A DNA stretch of 21,090 nt, taken from contig BLXT01004769.1 in the NCBI GenBank assembly GCA_019648995.1, positions 170,814 through 191,903 on the forward strand, given 5' to 3'. Shown in pieces: positions 10,638-18,630 of this stretch. The notes below the pieces were generated by a model that ran no database searches, was not told where the DNA came from, and saw nothing but the letters and a program-made list of their open reading frames with translations. The stretch is from Plakobranchus ocellatus. Taxonomy: Eukaryota > Mollusca > Gastropoda > Plakobranchidae. The translations under genes were made by a program, and so were the position numbers. Position 1 is the first letter of the stretch. Each line of letters begins with the position of its first letter.

Positions 10638-10645
10638 TATAAAAG
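10638..10645 (+). promoter_or_regulatory. Candidate TATA box
   Basis: TATAAAAG in the context ttcatataaaagag is a strong match to the metazoan TATA box. Initiation would be expected ~25-35 bp downstream, near 10663-10675, where 'ggcagtaag' and 'ctcaagtt' occur. A pyrimidine-rich leader and an ATG with splice donor follow at 10745, making this more plausible than an isolated match. Confidence 0.4.
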
Positions 10646-10744
10646 AGATAACCATGTAGTGCAAGGCAGTAAGCTCAAGTTAGAACTAGGTTGCCTCCCT
10701 TTCCTTTATCTTCTTCTCTCATCTTTACAAAAAGGAGTTTTCTA

Positions 10745-10758
10745 ATGAAGTTCACTGT
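10745..10758 (+). CDS. Candidate first coding exon (MKFT-V...), host gene start
   Basis: ATG AAG TTC ACT GT is followed at once by GTAAGTG, a consensus 5' splice site (intron from 10759). Unspliced, the frame stops two codons later (GTG TAA), so the reading makes sense only if spliced. The start lies ~105 bp after a TATA box, with a pyrimidine-rich leader (10681-10733). A first coding exon of a few codons beginning Met-Lys-Phe is common in genes for secreted proteins, with the hydrophobic signal core on exon 2. I could not find a convincing exon 2: the acceptor cttag at ~10958 leads to a stop within a few codons, and a 23-base gap follows this exon by ~110 bp. The product is unknown; this may be coincidence. 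Confidence 0.3.
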
Positions 10759-10871
10759 GTAAGTGCAGGGTCCCTCTCGTTGTAGTGAGCGATGACCTGA
10801 GCGGCTCAAAACTATTTAAATCAGTCTCTGAGAACCTTACACAGCGGTTCAGTATTTTATACTAAGCATTC

Positions 10872-10894
10872 NNNNNNNNNNNNNNNNNNNNNNN
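10872..10894. other. Assembly gap (23 Ns)
   Basis: A run of 23 undetermined bases. Its true length may differ, and any exon of the gene suspected just upstream could be affected. Confidence 0.99.
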
Positions 10895-12009
10895 GACAGT
10901 CACATGAGTTCCCCGTTTGTTTTTTTTTTTTGTTTCAATAACATTTATCTATACTTAGGCTGTGTGTTTGGAGACGGTAATCAGGTCTGCTTTTCCCTGT
11001 TCGATGCGTGGTATGCATCCACTTTATTTGAAAATTGGATGCTATTTCGTCCATGTTTATATTATATTCTAGATGTATCACGTTCTTGTCGGTTCAAAGC
11101 TTGCAGAAAGAAGTGGTGTGAAATTTTAAAAATCAATTCCGTGAGTTTTGGAATGAACAAAAATTCGTGGAAAAATACAGACATAGCACTCTTGAAAACA
11201 GATACAATTATTGTAAAGATTCTGACGATAAAGGGACGATTGGTGTGGTTGTGTTGAAAATTGAAAGCCAATGAACAACAAACAAAATTTAACAACGTAA
11301 AAAACACAGTAGTGCATTAAATCGTTTCGCACTTTTGTTTACTTTGTTAGTAAACTAAACGTTAAACAAGCTGAAGAAAACAATCTGTTTGTTTCTAATA
11401 GTGGTGTGTCTGCATTGTTTTCATCGCAACCTAATTTTTAAAAATTTAGAACTCACAAAATTGCGTGAGTGCAATGAGTACAAATTTGTCAAATTTGCTT
11501 TTTGTGATGTATTGTAATCAGACTCAAGTATTTTTTAAGCCCATCCGCGTACAGAAGGAATATTTTATATGTGATTGATCCTCGAAAAGTTTAATTAGTT
11601 GCGTTGCTTCTTCTTTTTTATGATAATTCCTTTACATTTAATTTTTTTGTTTGTGTTAATTAGAAAGTTATCGGGCCAACCAACATTCTTGTTGCCTGTG
11701 AGCTAAATATGTAATTACAAAAAAAAAACCAGGCAGCTCAATATGGATCATATCAAAGTTTCAGCATTGTTGAATATGTACACTAATTGATTGAACCTTT
11801 ATATAATGATTGTTGTAAAATAAACGAAAATTCTGTTTTGAAAATTTACAGAAGGGGCTGTTTTTTGGAGGTTTTGTTGTTGTTATTGTTTTTTTTTTTT
11901 TTTTGTTTTGTTTTAATTGAATATAACCTTCATTCGATCTTCCATGATTTTGTGCGAAATTTAGTTTCTGCAAACGCAATAGGAGTCTGTATGATTTTTT
12001 AAAGACCAA
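10895..12009. other. AT-rich stretch, no gene recognised
   Basis: A 117-residue plus frame (10904-11257) and overlapping minus frames are present, but the translations (FVFFFCFNN..., MFFTLLNFVCC...) are biased by AT content and show no domain. T/G-rich runs near 11880-11910 (TTTTG repeats) are simple sequence. Confidence 0.5.
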
Positions 12010-12439
12010 CATTGGAATGTGTAGCTTGCATTTTAATGTACCGCGCACCTGGGAGAACGTTTGGAAACCAGTCCAGATGGGTCACATGTCGAAGTTATCA
12101 AAAGTTAAGCTATTGTCCTGGGTATGGCGTTTAACTGCATCCGTTGAATACTCTGCGACTAAACCGGTAATCTCATCAATTCAAAATTGGCGGGTAGTGG
12201 AACCCAGTTAAGACCGTGAAGAGCGGACTTAGGACCGGCTACCTATAAACCTTTATTGCCTTGTGGGTCAGTTACAAAAGGCTAACGGCTACACGAACCG
12301 GTAGTAGGCAAGGGGAAGCAAACCCCTGCTTATTTCCCCCAATCATAATCAAAATATAAACCTCAACAACGACATCGGTTAATGGGGTTTGTGACTCCGA
12401 TCCAAATCCATGCAACAGATAGCTCCAGGTCGTCATTTA
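12010..12439 (+). other. Probable 5' region of family-1 LINE copy C
   Basis: This stretch is clearly GC-richer than its neighbours and leads without a break into the endonuclease-coding part of the LINE. That fits a LINE 5' untranslated region or poorly conserved N-terminus. There is no second copy in the window to confirm it. The left boundary near 12010 is set only by the base-composition change. Confidence 0.35.
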
Positions 12440-13624
12440 GCGTCTGCTAAAAAATCGATATCAAACAAATATCGAAAATAGGAAGATGGCTTATGCACGA
12501 AAAAGGTAAGTTAGATAACGCCCATGAAGATGTGGACAAAATGAACCTTAACTTCCTAGGGCTTGCCGAGGTAAGATGGAAAGAGGTAGGTCCCACAAAA
12601 CTAAGTTATAAAAATTAATAAACTGTAAAAGAATTGCACATGAATGGACCGTAAGCATTTTTTTTTTTATGAGACAACAGCAGAAATTCTGGGGAGCTGG
12701 TGTCAAATTTAGGATAAAAAAAACTGTGGATAAAGTGAAACCCAATACATACAATCTAAGCATTATTTCAAATAAATGCATTAACATCTGATAGTGAAGA
12801 TGTAGAAGTAGAAAAGTTTTTTTGAGAAGAAATTTTTTTTAAAAATGAAGGGCCATTGAAAATCCCTGGACATCATTGGGAGATTTGAATGCGAAAATGG
12901 GGATGAAATGGTAGAAGATGCTGTTGGGCCAGTGGCATTAAGCTTGTAAATGTAAGTGGGAGTAAGCTTATTGAACGATGCCAAGTCAATTATTTTACAA
13001 TCACAAATACTTTAATCAAAACTATTTTGGCAAACAGTGGTCATTTTACCTGGTGACAGAAGTAGAAACAAAAGGTTATATTGTTATTCAGAAACGAGTC
13101 CGAAACGCCATCAAAATAACTGCCTGGAGGCTTTTGTGATTCAGATCTCATTCCACGTGTAAATTTAAAATTAAACTTAAGAAATTTGAAAAAAGACACA
13201 ATCCAAGCCTAAATTCCAAATGGATCTCTTAAAATCTGTTGAAAACCAAATAGATAAATTTGCTGCAGCTGTGCAAAACAAACGGGAGATTCTGAGCAAC
13301 ATCTCGAAGGTATATAGTCAGGAATGAAAAAAGTCATGTAATGACGTTATATAGAAACAAAATTCCAATAAGGAGAAAAAGAAATACCAGATCTGATGGA
13401 AGAAAGGCGCAAATAAATAAATGAAGACGCTAAATACAAACAAAACCAAAACGAGATGAAATTCAGTGTGGCGAAAGAAAACGGATATCAGGAAATAGGG
13501 CGATAGCTAAAGTAAGTCCATGCATGTTGAATGAACGATACGAGTGGCAAGAAAGTTAAAAGCACATGCTTTGGTTACATCATAGAAATAGGCGGAACAA
13601 TATTAATGGCGAAAAGAGTGGTAC

Positions 13625-13629
<5 letters not shown>
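12440..13629 (+). pseudogene. Family-1 LINE endonuclease half (copy C, part 1)
   Basis: The AP-like endonuclease part of a LINE ORF, which in intact elements nicks target DNA. Pieces in order: KGKLDNAHEDVDKMNLNFLG and LAEVRW (12500-12580; this Glu region is the catalytic E motif, while the upstream WNVRT-type motif is degraded to 'GRWLMH'), GDLNAKMG (12879-12902, the GDFN motif), PGDRSRN (~13050-13070, equivalent to the SPGDRxRNQIDYI motif) with VIQKRVRNAIKI just after, the Lys-rich linker, NERYEW (~13530), and KSTCFGYIIEIGGTILMAKR ending VVLN at 13629. Many stops and frame changes. The element is cut at VLN, where a TA run and then the TIR element begin; the same LINE resumes at 16951 about six residues later in family terms. 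Confidence 0.85.

Positions 13630-13690
<61 letters not shown>
13628..13690. repeat. (TA)n run, left side of TIR element
   Basis: About 31 AT dinucleotides starting inside the last LINE codon (aaat) and ending at the first base of the terminal inverted repeat. Confidence 0.95.
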
Positions 13691-13694
<4 letters not shown>

Positions 13695-13723
13695 GGGTGC
13701 AAGGGAAAAACAGGGAATGTCAA
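13691..13723 (+). repeat. Left terminal inverted repeat
   Basis: 33 bp, pairing with 16849-16881 with one mismatch (position 13: g here, t in the inverted right end). It contains AAAAACAGGGAATGTCAA, the inverse of the subterminal motif. Confidence 0.9.
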
Positions 13724-13741
13724 TTTTTAGCATTTTGAGAT

Positions 13742-14669
13742 ACGTCAAATTTAGTTTTCAAAGACTTCTCTTTCACTCTCTATGTTCAAATGGTTGGTGG
13801 ATTTGCTTTTTTAGGTAAGAACATCAACAGGATGATTGAAATAATTCGAAAAAAAAATATTTTCTCACCTTTTTATTGATTTCATAAGGGTTTTTGTGAG
13901 TCATGTCCAAAATTGACATTCCCTGTTTTTAAGTTGCACAACGTGTTTACATCATCCACGCTTAAATCAGGGCTAGTAAAGCCAATAGAAGTTTATAGAA
14001 CCCAAAGGCATTTATTGTATTTGATGTGAAAAGTGATTGAATATTAGAAGATGTAAAGTTGTATCTAGCTTCAAGAAAATTACTGTACGTTAGAAAGCAC
14101 TCTTGTTTATCCCGCCTCTTTCGTCTCTTTCAATTTACCAATTTTGCATCAAAAACATCTATCCAAATTCGAATTAAAAAATCAAGCCTAGGTTTTATTG
14201 TATAATAATATTGAATTTTTAATGACAACAACAAAAATAGATTGAAACATACAGCAACATTAAGCTCCTGCAAAATTTAAACAAAAAATACTCGGCAGTT
14301 TAAAAGTCATCCTGTCAATCATTACATCTGAGAAAATGACATTCATACAAAAATTAAATTTTACTTGAACTGTTGATCAAAAGCCAGTCTCTTTTCAATC
14401 ACGATAATTTTATGAGGAAAAAAAACAACTCTAAAACGTTTGACTTCCCACAGAATACACATACAACTAAAAAAAGTAAACACACATTCATACACACCCT
14501 AAAAGTAAAAGGCATTATATCTTTCACAAGAAAACAGTCAATCTTTTTCAACGGTACTTTTTAAGGCTAAGGTCATCCTACTGAATTAAAAACAAATCTC
14601 TCAATTTATTCATATGATAGGAATAATGAACTTTCGAAAATAGTTGAACATAAAAAAAATATTCAGACT
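13742..14669. other. TIR-element interior, left part; nothing coding seen
   Basis: AT-rich, with short frames only. I looked on the minus strand for further exons continuing the unit at 14670-15481 and found none that I can support. Confidence 0.5.
13913..13930 (-). repeat. Left subterminal repeat, inverted relative to left TIR
   Basis: TTGACATTCCCTGTTTTT, an exact match to the right TIR's inner 18 bp, followed by aagTTGCAC where the right TIR has ccaTTGCAC. With the left TIR it forms an inverted pair ~250 bp across, so the left end alone could fold back or be a MITE-sized unit. Confidence 0.85.
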
Positions 14670-14734
14670 TCAGTAACGTTCAGAGGCCTTGGGTCTGTTT
14701 TGGCGTTTTCCTCTTCGGCCCAGTGGTGCAATAC
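14670..14734 (-). CDS. Minus-strand exon 2 of small spliced gene in TIR element
   Basis: Preceded by an acceptor (ttttttaataaattcag|GT; intron 14735-15312, 578 bp). Joined in phase with exon 1 it reads G-IAPLGRRGKRQNRPKASERY then stop (14670-14672), giving a 77-residue product. The RGKRQNRPKA part is just what I expect to follow the exon-1 block in the remembered family ('RGKHxNRPxK'). That agreement across the junction is the main reason to believe the splice. The family normally continues for hundreds of residues (HIxSFP, SHY and Cys motifs); none of these is visible downstream. Either this is a truncated gene, or a further donor lies near ERY that I cannot identify. Confidence 0.5.
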
Positions 14735-15182
14735 CTGAATTTATTAAAAAAAATATTGAGATATAAAAATTCGCTTTATAAAAGAGTAAAATTTAAAAAC
14801 GGACTCCAAAATTTTTATTCTGTTTACAGCTGACTCACATTTGTATGGCTCACAATTTCTCTAGCTTAATCTACTCATTTAATAACTTCATAGCCTAAAA
14901 CTCATGATGAATTGCATATTTCTTCGAGCAATTGGTGGAGTTTATTAGATTTATAGATCCATGCCATACATAAAATGATAGATTCTGGTACCGTAATAAT
15001 ACGTTTATTTCTTCATCCAGAATCTAGACGAGTTCAATCTTTCAGGTGAACATAGTACATCGTTGGTTTTTCTTATATTACGAGATATTTCTGTGGACAC
15101 AGGCTGACGTTTCTTTATCTTAAACTGTAGATCTATTGTGACGAAGATCGTAAGTTAAGGTTAGCTTTAACACATTTTAAAA

Positions 15183-15303
15183 GTTAGATCTAAATCTAGT
15201 CGTAGAATCTAGCTATTAAAAAAAGTAGATCTAAAATATCAAAATCTTTAGATCTAGATAGATTTAACTAGATCTAGATTTTCTAGAATCTACATCTAAA
15301 CAG
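15183..15303. repeat. AGATCT/TCTAGA-rich cluster
   Basis: Repeated tagatcta, tctagat and agatctagat words, including 'tagatctagatagattt' and 'actagatctagattttctag'. Smaller clusters of the same words occur near 15699-15710, 16118-16135 and 16225-16240. They look like decayed short-period repeats inside the TIR element and may be typical of this genome. Confidence 0.7.
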
Positions 15304-15312
15304 ACTACTCAC

Positions 15313-15481
15313 CAGTTGGTGTGAGGTTTTTTTGTATTCTCTCAAGTCGAGACTTGGTGATGCCAAAAGTTGAGAGGCAAGCCTTGAAGTAAATAAGTTT
15401 TATCTCACCATGAATAGTAAAATAATATCGGTAGAAATTTTCGGGCAGTGCAGCAGCATTGCTTCCCTGCTGGGTCGTCAT
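15313..15481 (-). CDS. Minus-strand exon 1 of small spliced gene in TIR element
   Basis: Starts at ATG (15481), 56 codons plus one base, ending ...NLTPT-G at a strong splice donor (CTG|GTGAGT, intron from 15312). The frame would stop two codons past the junction if unspliced. Residues ~18-56 read YRYYFTIHGEIKLIYFKACL then STFGITKSRLERIQKN, resembling the conserved block '(V/I)CKxxFLxTLGIxxxRl' near the start of a widespread family of uncharacterised metazoan proteins, often in transposon-like loci, that continue with 'RGKHxNRP', 'HIxSFP' and 'SHY'. That likeness is from memory. The true start may lie upstream: cccag at ~15470 could be an acceptor. Codon composition is less AT-biased than the surroundings. 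It may be the element's own gene or a captured host exon. Confidence 0.55.
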
Positions 15482-16569
15482 TGTTTAATAGTATAGAGGT
15501 TTCGCAAATCTGTTAAGGGGCCGTTATTTTATCAGAGACCGCTAGCACAGGGAATTCCCTCAGTGCCGTGTGCAAATCGACTAGCGTTGTCTGCATATCA
15601 GCGTCCCGCTAGCTCTGATACTACGCTAGTAACACCAGATTAACGTAGTCCTGAAAAAGGCATGCGTTTCTTTATTTTGATGAAAAAAAGTTTTTGTTTA
15701 GATCTAAATATCTGCACAAATATGTCTTGAAACTATTTTTGCAAAAAATAATCATTACTTTTTTTATGCGAGCATATTTTATGCTCGCAACTGAACCCAC
15801 CCAGTGGCAGTTGAAAACCGCAGGAGCCATGTTTTTGCTTTGCTACCCAGGCAGTCAGCGCTTAGCTTGGCTAGGCTAAGCTAAGCCGAAGCGCGACCTG
15901 TCAAGAATCCACATGAATAAGTAGATCTACGCCTAGAGCTTTCAAGATCAAGAAGAGGCGTCTTTAAATAATTCAAACAAATTAGTTCTATTTTCCCGTT
16001 AAATCTGGTATCGAATATGTATAGTTAAAATAGATCACAATGTTGTAGAATTTAGGATTGAAATCTCATGGGAAGCGGGAGGGCTTGGTTTGTAACTGTT
16101 CGTGCCTCTGGAAAGAGAAATCTAGATCTAGATCTGCATCAGATTCTTTTATCATTTATAAATCGAAATCTGGGTTAGATCATTATTTTGATTTTAATTA
16201 GATAAAAGATTTCTTGATGCAAAGTCTAGATCTAGAGTCCAGCGGCAGGTCTTGTCTAGCGGTGTGTTAAGCTACGTTGCGTTGCGAAAGGCGTGTTGTC
16301 TACGGTACGTTGAGGGTGAGTCATGCTGGGTTGACCAGCAGAAAATCTGACCTACATATGCTAAGGGGCCTTTACAAGCAGGTCTGCGAAAGGTCTGTAG
16401 TGACCACATTGACAACTTGAGCTAATATGACATCTTGTTCATTTTTTAATATCAGAGCATTCATTTGGTCTAGAAAAGACTGTCTCAAAGCATATCATAA
16501 TTAGACAACTTCATCTTCTTTTCTTCTCTACCTCTTCCTTTTTTTTTTTGGTCTTTTTTTTTAACTTAT
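15482..16569. other. TIR-element interior, right part; GC-richer segment
   Basis: About 15530-15900 and 16250-16400 are richer in G+C than the rest of the element. The former contains a 12-bp palindrome AGGGAATTCCCT (15549-15560), whose half ACAGGGAAT equals the core of the terminal-repeat motif. It may include the promoter of the minus-strand exon at 15481, but no clear TATA box fixes it. Confidence 0.4.
15767..15789. other. Perfect hairpin, 10-bp stem and 3-base loop
   Basis: TGCGAGCATA, then ttt, then TATGCTCGCA. The pairing is exact over 10 bp including five G:C pairs, unusual in such AT-rich DNA. It is too short for a microRNA precursor. Confidence 0.85.
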
Positions 16570-16669
16570 GTGTCTCTTCAGTATAACTGGTGCCCGTCTT
16601 CTTGGAATATTTTCTCAGTCTAGTCACTATGTCATGCAGGGAAAATCAAGGGGAGTAATGCATAAAACT

Positions 16670-16771
16670 TTGACATTCCTGGTTCTTTGGTTGCAGCAGC
16701 TTGACATTCCCTGTTTTTCAGTAGCAGGGCTTATTTTCAACCGTTATTTTCAGCTGACTCTCCCTGTTTTT
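16670..16771 (+). repeat. Right subterminal repeats (three copies)
   Basis: TTGACATTCC-TGGTTCTTTGG with TTGCA after it (16670-16695, degenerate), TTGACATTCCCTGTTTTT (16701-16718, exact) and CTGACTCTCCCTGTTTTT (16754-16771, degenerate). All lie in the same orientation as the right terminal repeat, ~80-210 bp from the element end. Confidence 0.85.
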
Positions 16772-16848
16772 ACCTTTCCTAGTTAACTGAGAAGATGGTA
16801 GACTAAATAAACTATCACCTGAAACCAAAACCTCAAAATCTTAAAAAA

Positions 16849-16877
16849 TTGACATTCCCTGTTTTTCCATTGCACCC

Positions 16878-16881
<4 letters not shown>
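16849..16881 (-). repeat. Right terminal inverted repeat
   Basis: Inverse of 13691-13723 with one mismatch in 33 bp, ending ttgcacccttca directly at the TA run. Confidence 0.9.
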
Positions 16882-16924
<43 letters not shown>

Positions 16925-16950
16925 NNNTTTTTTTTTTTTTTTTTTTTTAA
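16881..16950. repeat. (TA)n run, 3-N gap and T21 run, right side of TIR element
   Basis: AT dinucleotides to 16924, three Ns (16925-16927), then 21 Ts (16928-16948) and aa. The gap sits between two low-complexity runs, so the true lengths are uncertain. Confidence 0.95.
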
Positions 16951-18098
16951 TGAAGATCCTTTCAAAGATGATAGACGTGAAAACGATGAAATAAGGAAAA
17001 ACTTACAGAGGAGGTAAAGGTAGCAATAAAGAAAATGAAAAACGGAAAACCCACAGAGGCAGATAATGTACCATTGGAAATAATGTCACCATTTCTAAAG
17101 GCAATATATAACAGTAACAAAATCTCAGATATTTACAAACCTGTATTTACAGTATTGCCTAAATACAAGGGGCAACAGAATATGAACTTCACAGAACAAT
17201 CAGTTTATGTCCCATTTAACAAAGAACCCGATGCATGTTTTGACGCATATAATGCGCAAAGTCTAAAAACATTTTGTTTAAGTGCCTGATCGAGGGACTA
17301 GAAATGCAATATTTACTTTGATAAGGCCTATAAAAAACTGTATAAAAATGCAAAAAGGAGAAAAGGTAACTAAGAGTAATTAGAAAAATATACATGGATC
17401 AAACAGCATAATGTCACAATTAAAGGAGAACACAGTGATTTCAAATCCATCTAAAGAATTGTGACACAGAGATGTATAATGTCTTCTGATCTTTTTAATG
17501 TTAAGCAGCCTGGAGGATATTTGTAGCTTTTAAATCAATACAGAAAATTTTTATAATCTCAAGTATGCAGATGATACAGTTGTAATAGCAGAATCTGGTG
17601 AACCAGTTCAAAAACTTTTAGATAGTGTAGTTTTAAAGAGCGAATATGGACTTTAAAAAAAAAGGTACGCATGGTCATCTCAAAATATCCCCACATCCCA
17701 ATTGAAATTTCATAAGAGGAGGTTGGAAAATTAAATAAGCTTCAAAATTCAAAAACCTTGGCTACCTGATAATAAATGCACAATTGAAATAAGTTGAACA
17801 ATAGAAAAGGAAACACAGAGAAAATGGAAACAGAAGAATGGTGAGGATATCATGGACAGAAAAAAGTCCAATGAATTGGTCCTGATAGAAGCTAATTTTG
17901 TGCGCTTATCGATTAAATTAACTAGTTATTAGATACCCTACCTGATAATAAATGCACAATTGAAATAAGTTGAACAATAGAAAAGGAAACACAGAGAAAA
18001 TGGAAACAGAAGAATGGTGAGGATATCATGGACAGAAAAAAATCCAATGAACTGGTCCTGACAGAAGCTAATTTTGTGCGCTTATCGATTAAATTAAC
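16951..18098 (+). pseudogene. Family-1 LINE reverse transcriptase half (copy C, part 2)
   Basis: Continues the LINE interrupted at 13629. It reads EDPFKDDRRENDEIRKN, then LTEEVKVAIKKMKNGKPTEA and DNVPLEI, PDRGTRNAIFTL, LRVIRKIYMDQTA (~17367-17404), HSDFKSI-like sequence, and YADDTVVIAESGEP (YADD codons 17564-17575). A deletion between MQKG and LRVIRKIY removes motif A with its first catalytic Asp. Another deletion after the 'GYLI' block (~17760-17810) removes the segment up to KETQRK. The remainder, up to SIKL near 18098, is partly duplicated in tandem. The longest open piece is 17035-17289. Many stops; non-functional. The 5' border matches the 5' border of copy B (1229) closely in LINE coordinates. 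Confidence 0.88.
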
Positions 18099-18114
18099 TA
18101 GTTATTAGATACCC
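17763..18114 (+). repeat. Tandem duplication, 2 x 176 bp
   Basis: Unit 1 is 17763-17938 and unit 2 is 17939-18114, both starting tacctgataataaatg and ending ttagataccc. Aligned without gaps they differ at three positions, all transitions, in the stretch 'aaaaaGtccaatgaaTtggtcctgaTagaagc'. The unit is mostly LINE sequence plus ~15 bp that may belong to the adjacent inserted repeat. Given how decayed the LINE itself is, the duplication is recent, or is an assembly artefact from two haplotypes. Confidence 0.95.
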
Positions 18115-18630
18115 TTGTTCGAACGGGTGAATAGAAGCGCAAAACCGTGATTAAGAGGGGAGACAGAGAGAAACACAGAGAGACAGAGACAAAGAGAGAG
18201 AGAGAGGGGGGGGGGAGAGTAAATATAGTGCAAATGATCCAGATGTCGATATGAGAGTCTGCTTTAGACATTTCGCTAAGTAAACCCTAGAGAATCTAGA
18301 TCGTAATAAATGCACGCCGTATGAAATACAATGAGATGTCAACGTATTCCCTTATCAACTAATGTTTGAGCTAGGCTAAAAATAAATGAACAGGGTGGAC
18401 AAAATAGAAAAAAAAACATATGCAACTCAAAAACTTGAAAGTTGTTACGGTTCAATCGATAACGGTTGCTAAAATTTACTTTTTCCCCGCTTTTGCAACA
18501 AAATACTACTTTAACTTTTAAAAAAATTATGCCCCTATTCCTAACTGCATATTTAGATGCATCTATTTGCATGTTTCTGGGTCATGTGATTTTCAAGATT
18601 AACTTGTTTGTTTATTTGTTGGCCTAGCTC
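18115..18630 (+). repeat. Purine-headed interspersed repeat, copy X, inserted in LINE
   Basis: From a GA-rich tract (18159-18220) on, this sequence is homologous to the reverse complement of 20621-21090. Shared words in order include agagta..tatagt.caaat, gaatctagat, aaaaataaa.gaacagggt, aaacttgaaag, cggtt.aatcg, taaaattt, ttcctaact.catattt, atgcatct, and finally gattac/a..tgtttgtt.atttgtt.gcctagctc, after which the two copies diverge. Immediately after that point (18631) the LINE resumes with ggaagc..., so the right end is well defined. The left end, before the GA tract, is uncertain (18098-18115). There is no open frame worth noting, no clear inverted ends and no clear target duplication. 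Probably a non-autonomous element of unknown class. Confidence 0.75.

Larger units (their letters stand above)
13691..16881. mobile_element. 3.19-kb TIR DNA-transposon-like element inserted in LINE
   Basis: The two ends are inverted copies. 13691-13723 begins tgaagggtgcaa and 16849-16881 ends ttgcacccttca; over 33 bp they differ at one base. Weaker similarity extends to ~50 bp (atttttagcattttgag versus attttttaagattttgag, after inversion). The motif TTGACATTCCCTGTTTTT of the repeat recurs inside near both ends, as transposase-binding subterminal repeats do. TA runs lie outside both ends, consistent with a TA target. The same LINE flanks both sides, with only ~18 bp lost, which indicates one insertion. 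Inside lies a small two-exon minus-strand coding unit and no recognisable DDE catalytic core, so the copy looks non-autonomous or internally deleted. The superfamily is not assigned. Confidence 0.75.

Noticed and set aside
10904-11257. 117-residue plus-strand open frame, possibly exon 2 of the candidate gene
   Set aside because: The available acceptor puts the first exon in a frame that stops after a few codons, and the frame itself has no recognisable domain.
12050-12110. 5S rRNA-like words (gatgggtcac, aagttaagc)
   Set aside because: Both words occur in 5S rRNA, but in the opposite order and without the rest of the molecule.
13531-13818. 95-residue plus-strand frame with a poly-(Tyr-Ile) tract
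   Set aside because: A fusion of LINE codons, the TA microsatellite and the TIR-element end; not a gene.
14714-14730. cggcccagtggt as a pol III A box
   Set aside because: No B box downstream; on the other strand the same bases are explained by the exon reading GIAPLGRRGK.
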